Positions 29,262-38,594 of a stretch of 64,000 nucleotides of DNA are shown here, piece after piece (the first letter of the stretch is position 1; the number at the start of each line of letters is the position of its first letter). The DNA comes from Stappia stellulata DSM 5886 (lineage in GTDB: Bacteria > Pseudomonadota > Alphaproteobacteria > Rhizobiales > Stappiaceae), in the NCBI RefSeq assembly GCF_000423705.1, contig NZ_AUIM01000004.1:372001-436000 (forward strand), given 5' to 3'. The translations under genes and the position numbers were made by a program. Under the pieces are notes generated by a model, which worked only from the letters and a program-made list of their open reading frames with translations, searched no databases and was not told the origin of the DNA.

Positions 29262-32200
29262 TCACGCCGCCTTGCTGTCCGCCTCCGCCAGTCGCACGAG
29301 CTTCAAAAGCACCGCCGCCGAGCCCTTGAGGCGCTGTTCCGCCGTCTCCCAGTCGCGCGACAGCACCACCTTCTGGTCCGGGCGGATCTTGGCCAGAACG
29401 CCCTGCTCGCCAATGTAGGAGACAAGACCGGCCGGGTTCGGGAACGCGTTGCCGCGGAAGGCGATGACGATGCCCTTCGGCCCGGCGTCGATCTTTTCCA
29501 CATTCGCCCTGCGGCACAGGCCCTTGATGTAAACAATCTTCAAAAGGTGCTCGACCTCGTCCGGCAGCGGGCCGAAGCGGTCGATCAGCTCCGCCCCGAA
29601 GGCATCGATCTCTTCGGGGGCCGCAAGATCGGCAAGACGGCGGTAGAGCGACAGGCGCAGCGGAAGATCGGCGACATAGCTCTCCGGGATGAGCACCGGC
29701 GTGCCGACCTGGATCTGCGGTGACCAGGCCTCCTCGAGCCCCGCATCGCCCCCGTCCTTGAGCGAGGCGACCGCCTCTTCCAGCATCTGCTGGTAGAGCT
29801 CGAAGCCCACCTCCTTGATGTGACCGGACTGTTCCTCGCCGAGCAGGTTGCCGGCGCCGCGAATGTCGAGATCGTGGCTGGCGAGCTGGAAGCCCGCCCC
29901 CAGACTATCGAGCGACTGCAACACCTTCAGCCTGCGGTCGGCCGTTGCGGTCAGCGACTTGTTGGCCGGCACCGTGAACAGCGCATAGGCCCGCGTCTTG
30001 GACCGCCCCACACGCCCGCGCAGCTGGTAGAGCTGCGACAGGCCGAACATGTCCGCACGGTGCACGATCAGCGTGTTTGCGGTCGGAATATCGAGGCCGG
30101 ACTCCACGATGGTGGTGGACAGCAGCACATCGTATTTGCCCTCGTAGAAGGCGTTCATGACGTCTTCCAGCTCGCCCGGCGGCATCTGGCCATGGGCGAC
30201 CGCCACCTTCACCTCCGGCACGGCGTCGTCGAGAAACGCCTTGGTGTCGGCGAGGTCCGAGACGCGCGGACAGACATAGAAGCTCTGCCCGCCGCGATAG
30301 CGCTCGCGCAGCAACGCCTCGCGCACGACAACCGGATCGAACGGCGAAATGAAGGTGCGCACCGCCAGGCGGTCGACCGGCGGCGTCGCGATCAGCGACA
30401 GTTCGCGCACGCCCGTGAGCGCCAGTTGCAGCGTGCGCGGGATTGGCGTGGCCGAGAGCGTCAACACATGGACCTCGGACTTGAGTTCCTTGAGGCGCTC
30501 CTTGTGCTTGACCCCGAAATGCTGCTCCTCGTCGATGATGAGCAGACCGAGGTCGCGGAAGGCAACGCCCTTGCCGAGCAGCGCATGGGTGCCGACGACA
30601 ATGTCGATGGAGCCGTCCGCCAGCCCCTTCTTGGTTGCCGACAGTTCCTTGGCCGGCACCAGCCGCGAGGCATGCGCGACCTGGATCGGCAGGCCCTGGA
30701 ACCGTTCGGCGAAGGTCTTGTAGTGCTGGCGCGCAAGCAGTGTCGTCGGCACGACGAGGGCCACCTGCCGGCCCGTCATCGCCGCGATAAAGGCGGCGCG
30801 CAACGCGACCTCGGTCTTACCGAAGCCGACATCGCCGCAGACAAGCCGGTCCATCGGCCGGCCGGACACGAGATCCTCGAACACCGCATCGATGGCGTTC
30901 AGCTGGTCGTCGGTCTCGTCATAGGGGAAGCGGGCGGCAAACTCGTCATAGGCGCCTTCCGGCGGCGAGATCGCCGGCGCGGTCTTGAGCGCCCGGGCCG
31001 CCGCCGTCTTGATCAACCCGTCGGCGATCTCGAGGATGCGCTTCTTCATGCGCGCCTTGCGCGCCTGCCAGGCCCCGCCGCCCAGCTTGTCGAGCTGCGC
31101 TTCGGTGTCCTCCGACCCGTAACGGGTCAGGAGCTCGATGTTTTCCACCGGCAGGAACAGCTTGTCGCCGCCGGCATACTGCAGTTCAAGGCAGTCGTGC
31201 GGCGCGCCCACCGCCTCGATCGTCTTCAGCCCGAGGAACCGTCCGATGCCGTGCTCGGCGTGGACGACGAGATCGTTCTGGGACAGGCTCGAGGCCTCGG
31301 TCAGCACATTGGCGCCGGAGGACTTGCGCCGGCGCTGGCGCACCAGCCGGTCGCCGAGAATGTCCTGTTCGCAGATCAGCGTCAGATCGCCGACCTCGAA
31401 GCCCTGCTCCACACCCAAAAGCGCAAGCGCCGTCATGCCTTTCGGCAGGGCTTGCGCATCGGCATCGCTTGCCACCGGAACCGTGCGGTCCAGACCGTGA
31501 TCGGCCAGCACATGCGACAGGCGTTCGCGCGAGCCCTCGCTCCAGCAGGCAATCACGATGCGGTTTCCCGCCTTGCGCCGGGCCGACACATGGGCGGTCA
31601 GTGCATCGAACACATTGACGTCGCCGGCGGCGCGCTCGGCGGCGAAACTGCGGCCCTGACGACCGTCGAGCGGCACGGCGGTCACGCCGGTGCCCGGTGG
31701 CACGTCGAAAGCCGATAGCCGGAGCGAGGTGCCGTCCGCCAGGCCGGCCGCCCACTCCGCGTCGGTGAGATAGAGCGCTTCCGGCGGCAACGGCTTGTAG
31801 GGCACGGAGCCGGTGCGCCCGCTGCTTTCGCGAACCTCGCGACGGGCCGCATAATGCTCGGAAACCTGCTCCTGACGCTCGCGCACGACGTCCTCGAGAG
31901 CGGCCGACAGCACGAAAGGCGTCTCGCCCGCATAGTCGAAGATCGTTTCCAGCGTTTCATGGAACAGCGGCAGCCAGTGCTCCATGCCGGCGTAGCGACG
32001 GCCTTCGCTGATCGACTGATAGAGGATGTCGTCGCGCTCGGATGCGCCGAACCGCGCGACATAGCCCTTGCGGAAGCGCGAGATCGCCTCCTGCGACAGG
32101 ACCGCCTCGCTCATCGCGACGAGATCGAGCCGCTTGAGCTGCTTTGTAGTGCGCTGGGTCTGGGTGTCGAAGGAGCGCAGCGATTCCAGCGTGTCGCCGA

Positions 32201-32759
32201 AGAAATCGAGCCGGACGGGCTGCTCCATGCCGGGCGCATAGATGTCGACGATGCCGCCGCGCACGGCGTATTCGCCAGTGTCCTGGACCGTGGAGGCCCG
32301 GGCAAACCCGTTCGTCTCCAGCCAGGCCACGAGATCGGCGAGCTTGATGACGTTCCCGGGTTTCGCCCGCCACGACTGGCTGGCGGCGAAATCGCGCGAT
32401 GGCAGGCGCTGCAGCACCGCATTGGCCGTGGTCATCAGCACCGTCGGAGCCGCGAGCGGCTCGGCGCTTGCAAGACGGGCGAGCGTTGTCAGACGCCGGG
32501 CCACGATGGCCGGATTGGGCGACACGCGGTCATAGGGAAGGCAGTCCCAGGCCGGAAGGTCGAGCACCTCGGCGGCTGGCGCGAAATAGCCCAGCGCCTC
32601 CTGGACGGACCGGGCGTGAGCGGCATCGCGCGCCACGAAGACAAGCCGCAATCCGGCCGCGCCATCGGCCAGAAGCCGGCCGAGCACAAGCGCCTCCGCC
32701 CCGTCTGGAACCCCGGTGACGACGGCATTGCCGCGTTGCGAAAGCACCTTCTCAAGCAA
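29262..32759 (-). CDS. mfd: transcription-repair coupling factor
   Basis: A 1165-residue DNA translocase that removes stalled RNA polymerase and recruits UvrA. The N-terminal UvrB-homology region includes GVPDGAEALVLGRLL and CLPYDRVSPNP. The RNAP-interacting domain (HAEHGIGRFLGL region), the helicase with Walker A GDVGFGKTEVALRAAF and box II DEEQHFGV, and the TRCF C-terminal domain follow. Length is typical. The start is TTG at 32759; no in-frame ATG precedes it. An adjacent ATG at 32768 is out of frame. Confidence 0.96.
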   Translation of the reverse strand: MLEKVLSQRGNAVVTGVPDGAEALVLGRLLADGAAGLRLVFVARDAAHARSVQEALGYFAPAAEVLDLPAWDCLPYDRVSPNPAIVARRLTTLARLASAEPLAAPTVLMTTANAVLQRLPSRDFAASQSWRAKPGNVIKLADLVAWLETNGFARASTVQDTGEYAVRGGIVDIYAPGMEQPVRLDFFGDTLESLRSFDTQTQRTTKQLKRLDLVAMSEAVLSQEAISRFRKGYVARFGASERDDILYQSISEGRRYAGMEHWLPLFHETLETIFDYAGETPFVLSAALEDVVRERQEQVSEHYAARREVRESSGRTGSVPYKPLPPEALYLTDAEWAAGLADGTSLRLSAFDVPPGTGVTAVPLDGRQGRSFAAERAAGDVNVFDALTAHVSARRKAGNRIVIACWSEGSRERLSHVLADHGLDRTVPVASDADAQALPKGMTALALLGVEQGFEVGDLTLICEQDILGDRLVRQRRRKSSGANVLTEASSLSQNDLVVHAEHGIGRFLGLKTIEAVGAPHDCLELQYAGGDKLFLPVENIELLTRYGSEDTEAQLDKLGGGAWQARKARMKKRILEIADGLIKTAAARALKTAPAISPPEGAYDEFAARFPYDETDDQLNAIDAVFEDLVSGRPMDRLVCGDVGFGKTEVALRAAFIAAMTGRQVALVVPTTLLARQHYKTFAERFQGLPIQVAHASRLVPAKELSATKKGLADGSIDIVVGTHALLGKGVAFRDLGLLIIDEEQHFGVKHKERLKELKSEVHVLTLSATPIPRTLQLALTGVRELSLIATPPVDRLAVRTFISPFDPVVVREALLRERYRGGQSFYVCPRVSDLADTKAFLDDAVPEVKVAVAHGQMPPGELEDVMNAFYEGKYDVLLSTTIVESGLDIPTANTLIVHRADMFGLSQLYQLRGRVGRSKTRAYALFTVPANKSLTATADRRLKVLQSLDSLGAGFQLASHDLDIRGAGNLLGEEQSGHIKEVGFELYQQMLEEAVASLKDGGDAGLEEAWSPQIQVGTPVLIPESYVADLPLRLSLYRRLADLAAPEEIDAFGAELIDRFGPLPDEVEHLLKIVYIKGLCRRANVEKIDAGPKGIVIAFRGNAFPNPAGLVSYIGEQGVLAKIRPDQKVVLSRDWETAEQRLKGSAAVLLKLVRLAEADSKAA

Positions 32760-32853
32760 CTCGCATATCCTTGCGCAAATTCAGGCGGATCACCGCCTTG
32801 TCTGTCTTCGCCTCCGGACGACATGCCGCACGCGCGCCAGGGAGGCGCGGCCG

Positions 32854-33150
32854 TCAGCCGGTTCGCTGAAACGCCACGATTGCCCGGTACACCGGCGTAT
32901 CGTAGGTCGCAGGGACCGCAACGCTTCCGATCATCCAGGAGAACAGGTCCTGGTCGGGCACATCCATCAGCCGTTCCAGCGTGTCGAGATCGTCCGCGCC
33001 AAGGCTGTCCAGATGGGCCTTGGCATAGTTTCCAAGCAGGATGTCCATTTCCTTCATCCCCCGGTGCTGGCACCGGTAGAGCATGCGCTTGCGCCGGGCA
33101 TCCTGCGGGTCCGGCAAGCCGTGCGTTGTCGGGTCCGGTGAATCGGGCAT
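32854..33150 (-). CDS. sdhE: succinate dehydrogenase assembly factor SdhE
   Basis: A 98-residue SdhE/Sdh5 (DUF339) protein that promotes covalent flavinylation of SdhA. The family signature RKRMLYRCQHRGMKEMDILLGNYA includes the conserved R-G-M/x-E motif. The C-terminal DLFSWMIG matches the usual ending. The ATG at 33148-33150 is preceded by a GAAGA segment. It lies upstream of mfd on the same strand (94-nt gap) and is divergent from recG, an order common in alphaproteobacteria. Confidence 0.94.
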   Translation of the reverse strand: MPDSPDPTTHGLPDPQDARRKRMLYRCQHRGMKEMDILLGNYAKAHLDSLGADDLDTLERLMDVPDQDLFSWMIGSVAVPATYDTPVYRAIVAFQRTG

Positions 33151-33327
33151 GATGGTCTTCCTCGCGCTCGTGTTTGATTTTGGCGCTTGCACTTGACAGA
33201 ACTTCACGGGTTCGCGGGTTATAGCGGCCCCGGCGCGAAACTCAATGCGCCGCGGCAATGCCAGACCGACCTGCAACCCGCGGCTCTCCCGAAACCGCCC
33301 GAAACAGCGCGAGACCCCGAAGATCCC

Positions 33328-35433
33328 ATGCGCCCCACGCTGCTCGATCCTCTCTTTGCTCCCATCTCGGCCCTGCCGGGCATCGGTCCGCGCACCGCGC
33401 GCCATCTTGCAACGTTGCTGGGAGTCGGTGGCGACCGCGAACCCTATGTGATCGACCTGCTCCTGCATCTGCCCACCGGCGTGATCGACCGCCGCCTGCG
33501 GCCCGGTGTCGCGCGGGCCGAGGAAGGCGCGATCGTGACCCTCGACGTCCACATCGACCGGCACCAGGCCCCGCCGCGCGGCAGCCGCGCGCCCTATCGC
33601 ATTCTGGCACATGACGACAGCGGCGACATTTCCCTCGTGTTCTTCCACGCCCGCCAGAGCTGGCTGGAAAAGACGCTTCCCGTCGGCGCCGACATGGTCG
33701 TCTCGGGACGCGTCGAATGGTTCAACGGCCAGCCGCAGATGATCCACCCCGATCACATGGTGATGGCGGAGGATGCGGCAAGCCTTCCGCTGGTCGAACC
33801 GGTCTATCCGCTGACGCAGGGCCTGTCCTCCAAGATGCTGCAAAAGGCGATGGCGGCAGCGCTTGAGCTTGTGCCCGACCTGCCCGACTGGCTTGACGGC
33901 GCGCATGCACGCAAGACCGAATGGCCGAGCGTGCATGCCGCGCTTCGCGTCCTGCACCGACCTCCCGCCGAAGCGCTGGGCGAGGAGGAGGCCAGGGCCG
34001 CGCACATGCGGCTCAGCTATGACGAGTTTCTGGCAAACCAGTTGGCCCTGGCACTTGTGCGTCGGTCCATGCGCCAGACCAAGGGGATCGCCCGGCGGTT
34101 CGACGGACGGCTGAAGGAAAAGATCCTTGCCGCCCTGCCCTATTCGCTGACCTCGGGCCAGGAGGCTGCCGTTGGCGACATAGAGAGCGACCTCAAGGAG
34201 CCGGTGCGCATGCTGCGGCTGTTGCAGGGCGATGTCGGCGCCGGCAAGACCATCGTCGCGCTGATGGCGGCGGCGGCGGCGATCGAGGCCGGGGCGCAGA
34301 CCGTGTTCATGGCACCGACGGAGATCCTGGCGCGGCAGCACTTCCTCTCGCTTGCGCCCCTGTGCGAGGCCGCCGGCATTCGCATCGCCTGCCTGACGGG
34401 ACGCGACACCGCGAAACACAAGCGCGAGACCCGCGCCGCGCTTGAGGCCGGCGAGGTCGATCTCATCGTCGGCACGCACGCGCTGTTCCAGAACGATGTC
34501 GACTTCGCCAATCTCGGCCTTGCCATCGTCGACGAGCAACACCGCTTCGGCGTGCACCAGCGCCTGACGCTTTCCGCCAAGGGCAAGGGCGTCGACATGC
34601 TGGTGATGACGGCGACCCCGATCCCGCGCACGCTGGTGCTGACCTTCTTCGGCGACATGGACGTGTCCCGTCTCACCGAAAAGCCGGCCGGACGTCAGCC
34701 GATCAAGACGGTCACCGTCCCGCTTGAGCGCATGGAGGATGTGGTGGCGCGCCTGCGGGCCGCGCTCGACGACGGCAAGAAGGCCTATTGGGTCTGCCCG
34801 CTCGTGGAGGAGTCCGAGAAATCGGACCTCGCGGCTGCGGAGGAGCGCTTCGAGGTGCTGCAACAGCTCCTCGGCCCCCGCGTGGCGCTCGTTCACGGGC
34901 GCATGACAAGCGACGAGAAGGCTGCGGCCATGTCCGCCTTCAAGGACGGTCCGGTCCAACTTCTGGTCGCGACCACCGTGATCGAGGTCGGTGTCGACGT
35001 GCCCGACGCCACCATCATGGTGATCGAGCACGCGGAGCGCTTCGGCCTGTCGCAATTGCACCAGCTGCGCGGCCGCGTCGGACGCGGATCGGAGGCCTCG
35101 ACCTGCCTGCTCCTGTTCAAGACGCCGATTGGCGAGACGGCACGCGCGCGCCTGTCGATCATGCGCGAGACCAACGACGGCTTCCTGATTGCCGAAGAAG
35201 ACCTCAGACTGCGCGGCGAAGGCGAGATCCTGGGCACGCGCCAGTCGGGATCACCGGGCTTCCGCATCGCCGATGCCGCCGAACAGGCAGACCTGCTTGA
35301 AGTTGCACGCGACGACGCAAGGCTCATTCTGGAGACGGACGCGGAGCTGACAAACCCCCGCGGACAGGCCTTGCGGGTGCTGCTCTATCTCTTCTCGCGC
35401 GACGAGGCGATCCGCCTGCTGCGCGCCGGCTGA
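33328..35433 (+). CDS. recG: ATP-dependent DNA helicase RecG
   Basis: A 701-residue superfamily 2 helicase that reverses replication forks and processes Holliday junctions. The N-terminal wedge/OB region (LPGIGPRTARHLATLLG, HLPTGVIDRR) is followed by the helicase core: Walker A GDVGAGKTIVALMAA, box II DEQHRFGVHQR, TATPIPRTL, and the C-terminal QLRGRVGRG. The ATG at 33328 begins directly with the wedge domain; the earlier in-frame codon at 33187 is in the sdhE-recG promoter region. Confidence 0.96.
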   Translation: MRPTLLDPLFAPISALPGIGPRTARHLATLLGVGGDREPYVIDLLLHLPTGVIDRRLRPGVARAEEGAIVTLDVHIDRHQAPPRGSRAPYRILAHDDSGDISLVFFHARQSWLEKTLPVGADMVVSGRVEWFNGQPQMIHPDHMVMAEDAASLPLVEPVYPLTQGLSSKMLQKAMAAALELVPDLPDWLDGAHARKTEWPSVHAALRVLHRPPAEALGEEEARAAHMRLSYDEFLANQLALALVRRSMRQTKGIARRFDGRLKEKILAALPYSLTSGQEAAVGDIESDLKEPVRMLRLLQGDVGAGKTIVALMAAAAAIEAGAQTVFMAPTEILARQHFLSLAPLCEAAGIRIACLTGRDTAKHKRETRAALEAGEVDLIVGTHALFQNDVDFANLGLAIVDEQHRFGVHQRLTLSAKGKGVDMLVMTATPIPRTLVLTFFGDMDVSRLTEKPAGRQPIKTVTVPLERMEDVVARLRAALDDGKKAYWVCPLVEESEKSDLAAAEERFEVLQQLLGPRVALVHGRMTSDEKAAAMSAFKDGPVQLLVATTVIEVGVDVPDATIMVIEHAERFGLSQLHQLRGRVGRGSEASTCLLLFKTPIGETARARLSIMRETNDGFLIAEEDLRLRGEGEILGTRQSGSPGFRIADAAEQADLLEVARDDARLILETDAELTNPRGQALRVLLYLFSRDEAIRLLRAG

Positions 35434-35449
35434 GCGGAGACGACAGCCG

Positions 35450-36196
35450 TCAGTCCGCCGTTTCCAGCGCGCGGTCCGTGCCAGGCGCGGTCTTGGCATC
35501 CTTGAGAGGCAGCACCGTGTCCCAGTCGGGGCTGACGAGACCGGCGGAAATCACCAGCTTGGCCGCGGCCTCGACGGTCATGTCCAGTTCGATGATCTCC
35601 TCGCGCGGCACGAACAACAAGAACCCGGAGGTCGGGTTCGGGGTCGTTGGCAAAAACACGGCGGTGACATCTTCGTTGTAGTCGTGGAGCTTGTGCGCGA
35701 CCTCGCCGCGCGCGTTTGTTGCAATAAAGACAATCGCCCAAAGGCCCGGGCGCGGATACTGGATGATCGCCGCCTTCTTGAAGCTGTTGGAGCGCTCGGC
35801 GAGGATCGTCTCGAAGATCTGTTTAAGCCCGCTGTGGAGGTTGCGGACGACCGGCATGCGACCCAAAAGGGATTCGCCATAGGAAATCAGCGTCCGTCCC
35901 GCGATGTTGGCGGTCAGGAAGCCGATCACCACCAGCCCGAGGAAGGCCACGATCAGACCGATCCCGGGGATCGGGAACGGAAGATAGGTGTCCGGATTGT
36001 ACACGCCCGGGATCAACGGCTTGATCCATCCGTCGACCCATTGAACGATGGACCAGGTAAGATAAGCTGTGATGCCGAGCGGACCGGCAATCACCAGCCC
36101 GGTCAGAAAATAGTTTCTCAGCCGCGTGACGGGGCGCGGCCGGGGCACCTTGCCGCCGCTGTCTTCAGTGTGTCCGGGAGTCGTTTCGCCGCTCAT
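35450..36196 (-). CDS. DUF502 family membrane protein
   Basis: A 248-residue integral membrane protein. Two hydrophobic segments (YFLTGLVIAGPLGITAYLTW and an IGLIVAFLGLVVIGFLTANI stretch) precede a conserved cytoplasmic region with PVVRNLHSGLKQIFETIL and a domain containing FVPREEIIELDMTVEAAAKLV. Members are widespread and of unknown function. ATG at 36194-36196 has AGGA at good spacing; an ATG nine codons earlier (36223) is possible. It is convergent with recG, 16 nt away. Confidence 0.88.
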   Translation of the reverse strand: MSGETTPGHTEDSGGKVPRPRPVTRLRNYFLTGLVIAGPLGITAYLTWSIVQWVDGWIKPLIPGVYNPDTYLPFPIPGIGLIVAFLGLVVIGFLTANIAGRTLISYGESLLGRMPVVRNLHSGLKQIFETILAERSNSFKKAAIIQYPRPGLWAIVFIATNARGEVAHKLHDYNEDVTAVFLPTTPNPTSGFLLFVPREEIIELDMTVEAAAKLVISAGLVSPDWDTVLPLKDAKTAPGTDRALETAD

Positions 36197-36346
36197 TGTC
36201 CTGTCGTACCCTGCGTGAGTCATGAACGATCACAGTGCAAGTTGCGCGCCAGATCTTGCGCAATGGACATTCCGCGTTTGCCTGCATCTGGTGTATCGCG
36301 CAATACATAATGCAGTTCGAGCGATTGGGGAATCGATAGGCGAAAA

Positions 36347-36775
36347 ATGACGAGAAATTCGCCACCCCCGCCCGCCCGACGCCGGCGTCCCCGCCACGAT
36401 CGCGCCACCCGGATCGTCTTTGCCTGCCTCGGCGGCGGCTTGATCGCGATCGGCATGATCGGTGCGTTCTTGCCCATCCTGCCCTCGACCGTGTTCTTTA
36501 TCGCGGCGGCTGCCTGTTTTGCCCGCTCCTCGCCCCGGCTCGAGCGCTGGCTCCTGAACCATCCGCGCATCGGCCCGGCGATCCGCGCGTGGCGCGCCAA
36601 CAGGGCGATTTCCGTTCCGGCCAAAATCGCCGCCGTCGCCGGCATGGCCAGCGGCTACCTGGTCTTTTTCCTGACCGTGCGGCCGGATGTGCCGCTTGCC
36701 GCTTTCCTCGCGCTCGTGCTGATGGCCTGTGCCGCCTACGTCCTGTCGCGCCCGTCGGCTTCGCCGAAGGGCTGA
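36347..36775 (+). CDS. DUF454 (YbaN) family inner membrane protein
   Basis: A 142-residue protein with two to three membrane helices. The family core LGGGLIAIGMIGAFLPILPS is followed by ACFARSSPRLERWLLNHPRIGP, the diagnostic DUF454 stretch, and an IGPAIRAWRANRAIS element. The N-terminal 20 residues are Pro/Arg-rich. Function is unknown. It is divergent from the DUF502 gene, 150 nt upstream, and is followed by a Cys-rich secreted protein on the same strand. Confidence 0.88.
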   Translation: MTRNSPPPPARRRRPRHDRATRIVFACLGGGLIAIGMIGAFLPILPSTVFFIAAAACFARSSPRLERWLLNHPRIGPAIRAWRANRAISVPAKIAAVAGMASGYLVFFLTVRPDVPLAAFLALVLMACAAYVLSRPSASPKG

Positions 36776-36947
36776 TGCTCCGGTCCAGGTGGGTCTTGTG
36801 CGTTTACCAACGATCACGGGCGTGTGACACTCTGTGATGCCGATCACGGCCGGATGGCGCGTGCGGGCGCAGACTTCACGAACCCCGCCCCCGGCCGATT
36901 TTCGCCAAGCCGTGTCTGCGGGCAAGAAACAGACGAGAGGAAACGTC

Positions 36948-38309
36948 ATGTTCACCCGCACGCCATCCGACGCAACGACGTGGGAACGCAAAGCCCCTCG
37001 ACGCGGACGATCCCGGTGGCCCGGTCGTGTCACGAGCCTTCTTGCCGTGTTCGCCATCTGCCTGTCGAGCCTCACCCTTCCAGGCGGCCTGCGCCCGGCA
37101 AACGCGCAGATCATCGACATCCGGCCCAACGGACCAGTCATCGACCCCAATAGGCGCCCGCTGATTTGCGCCCCGCCGCGCGTGCGGCGCAACGGGCGCT
37201 GCGTGCTGCCGCGCCCCAACGCCTGCTCGCCGCCACGCGTCATGCGCAACGGCCGCTGCGTGCTGCCACGCCCCAACCTCTGTCCGCCGCCGCGCGTCAT
37301 GCGCAACGGCCGCTGTGTGATGCCGCGCCCCAACGTCTGCGCACCGCCGCGCGTCATGCGCAACGGGCGCTGCGTGAGGCCGCCGCGCCCGACTGTCTGC
37401 CGCCCGCCGCGCGTTCTGCGCAACGGCCGCTGCGTCACGCCGCCGCGCCGGCCGAACTGTCGTCTGCCGTATGTCTATTCACCCGCGCAGCGACGCTGCA
37501 TCTTGCCGGTCCCGATTCCGCCGGTGGTGCGCCCGCAGGCCTGCGAGGCCCCGTGGCAATACTCACGCAGTGCCGGCGGTTGCATCTGCCCCTCGGGCTA
37601 TATCGTTTCCCGGGGCGAATGCGTGCGCCGCGACAGCCAGTCCTGCACCTTCCCCTTCGTCTATTCCGACAGCCGCAACCGCTGCGTCTGCGCCAAGGGC
37701 TATCGTTCCTTCGGCACCGGCTGCAAGAAGGAGGACCCCACCCCGAGCGGCAGTGAAAACATCCGCTGGATCCAGGCTTGCCTGAAAGAAGCCGGCTACG
37801 ACGCGGGACCCGTCGACGGTGTTTCGGGCCGCAAGACCCGCGGCGCCTGGAAAGCGTTCCGCTCGGAGAACGACCTGGGAGACGCGTCGGCCCCCTACAG
37901 CGATCCGGAAACCCTGGCAAAGCTGTTCCAGGCCTGCCAGCCCGACGAGGCGACGCCGGCCGAACCGGAGCCGGAGGACGAAACGCCGGCGCGGGACGAT
38001 GATGCGGCGGATACCGGCCGGCGCTCCGGCGACGGCGATTTTGCCCCTGACGACGCGCTGTGCGCCTCGGGCCGCCTCTACAGCCTGCTGAGTGCGGAAA
38101 ATCCGTCGCTGGAGCCCTGCGGCAGAAGCTGCATTCCCGCACCGGAGGGCATGAGCGAGGAAGAGTTGCTGCGTCAGGAGGAAACGCAGGGCATCACCTG
38201 GTGTCGATCCTGCGTCTCCGTCGGATCTCTTGGAATGCTCTGCCCCAGGCCCGCAGAGGATGAGGACGAAGATGGAGAAGACGCCCCGCAGGATGAAGGC
38301 GCGAACTGA
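36948..38309 (+). CDS. Cys-rich tandem-repeat secreted protein with peptidoglycan-binding-like domain
   Basis: A 453-residue protein I cannot name. A long basic N-terminus leads to a hydrophobic export segment (about 28-45) with an ANAQ cleavage-like site at 51-54. Residues 74-170 hold five tandem modules of 19-20 residues of the form C-x-P-P-R-V-x-R-N-G-R-C-V. Residues 171-265 continue with at least three degenerate C-x10-13-C modules and EGF-like Cys pairs (CVCAKGYRSFGTGC). Residues about 270-310 resemble a peptidoglycan-binding-1 domain (WIQACLKEAGYDAGPVDG). The tail has more cysteines and an acidic end. The ATG has GAGAGG 7 nt upstream. A terminator follows at 38336. An extracytoplasmic disulfide-rich envelope role is inferred. 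Confidence 0.75.
   Translation: MFTRTPSDATTWERKAPRRGRSRWPGRVTSLLAVFAICLSSLTLPGGLRPANAQIIDIRPNGPVIDPNRRPLICAPPRVRRNGRCVLPRPNACSPPRVMRNGRCVLPRPNLCPPPRVMRNGRCVMPRPNVCAPPRVMRNGRCVRPPRPTVCRPPRVLRNGRCVTPPRRPNCRLPYVYSPAQRRCILPVPIPPVVRPQACEAPWQYSRSAGGCICPSGYIVSRGECVRRDSQSCTFPFVYSDSRNRCVCAKGYRSFGTGCKKEDPTPSGSENIRWIQACLKEAGYDAGPVDGVSGRKTRGAWKAFRSENDLGDASAPYSDPETLAKLFQACQPDEATPAEPEPEDETPARDDDAADTGRRSGDGDFAPDDALCASGRLYSLLSAENPSLEPCGRSCIPAPEGMSEEELLRQEETQGITWCRSCVSVGSLGMLCPRPAEDEDEDGEDAPQDEGAN
37167..37457 (+). repeat. five in-frame tandem repeats of 57-60 bp
   Basis: Units at 37167-37223, 37224-37280, 37281-37337 (57 bp each), 37338-37397 and 37398-37457 (60 bp each). Each codes C-x-PPR-V-x-RNGRC-V followed by a Pro/Arg linker. 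The repeats are close at the DNA level, especially units 2 to 4, so unit number could vary between strains by recombination or slippage. Confidence 0.9.
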
Positions 38310-38335
38310 GGCAACGCCTCGCCAAAAACACAAAG

Positions 38336-38358
38336 CGCCCGGCCAAGGCCGGGCGTTT
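38336..38358 (+). terminator. hairpin terminator after the Cys-rich gene
   Basis: CGCCCGGCC (38336-38344) pairs with GGCCGGGCG (38347-38355), followed by TTT. It lies 27 nt after the stop. The U-run is short, so efficiency is uncertain. Confidence 0.65.
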
Positions 38359-38545
38359 CAGATTGTCGACAAAAGTGGATCTGCTCCGAGCGTCGTACCG
38401 GGCAAGCGGGAGCGCGACCCGGTATAGGAGAGCCCGAAGCGCATGTTTCTCAATCTGGAAGACACCGACAGTCTGTGCCTCCCCGATCCCGGCTTTCTTT
38501 GCATTCGGCCGGGACGACGCCCCCTCAGGGTCTTTCGTCACTCTC
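38359..38545 (+). other. intercalated segment between two hairpin terminators; possible small RNA
   Basis: This 190-nt segment lies between the terminator of the Cys-rich gene and a second hairpin terminator before the end of glmS. It has a perfect 7-bp hairpin (TACCGGG at 38396-38402 with CCCGGTA at 38418-38424). An AGGAG lies before an ATG at 38443, whose frame runs through the terminator into antisense glmS. No clear promoter was identified. Segment and terminator together could be a small RNA gene, but the coding frame is not convincing. Confidence 0.3.
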
Positions 38546-38572
38546 AAACGCCCGGCTCTCGCCGGCGTTTTT
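38546..38572 (+). terminator. hairpin terminator between the small segment and the glmS 3' end
   Basis: ACGCCCGGC (38548-38556, one bulged C) pairs with GCCGGCGT (38561-38568) around TCTC, followed by T to 38572. On the other strand the hairpin ends in UUU, so it may also serve the leftward glmS gene, which stops at 38595. Confidence 0.65.
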
Positions 38573-38594
38573 GGTCTCCGGCCAACCCGCCCGT

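Noticed and set aside
32854-35061. 735-codon minus-strand open frame ending in SdhE
   Set aside because: Only the last 98 codons are SdhE; the rest is antisense to recG.
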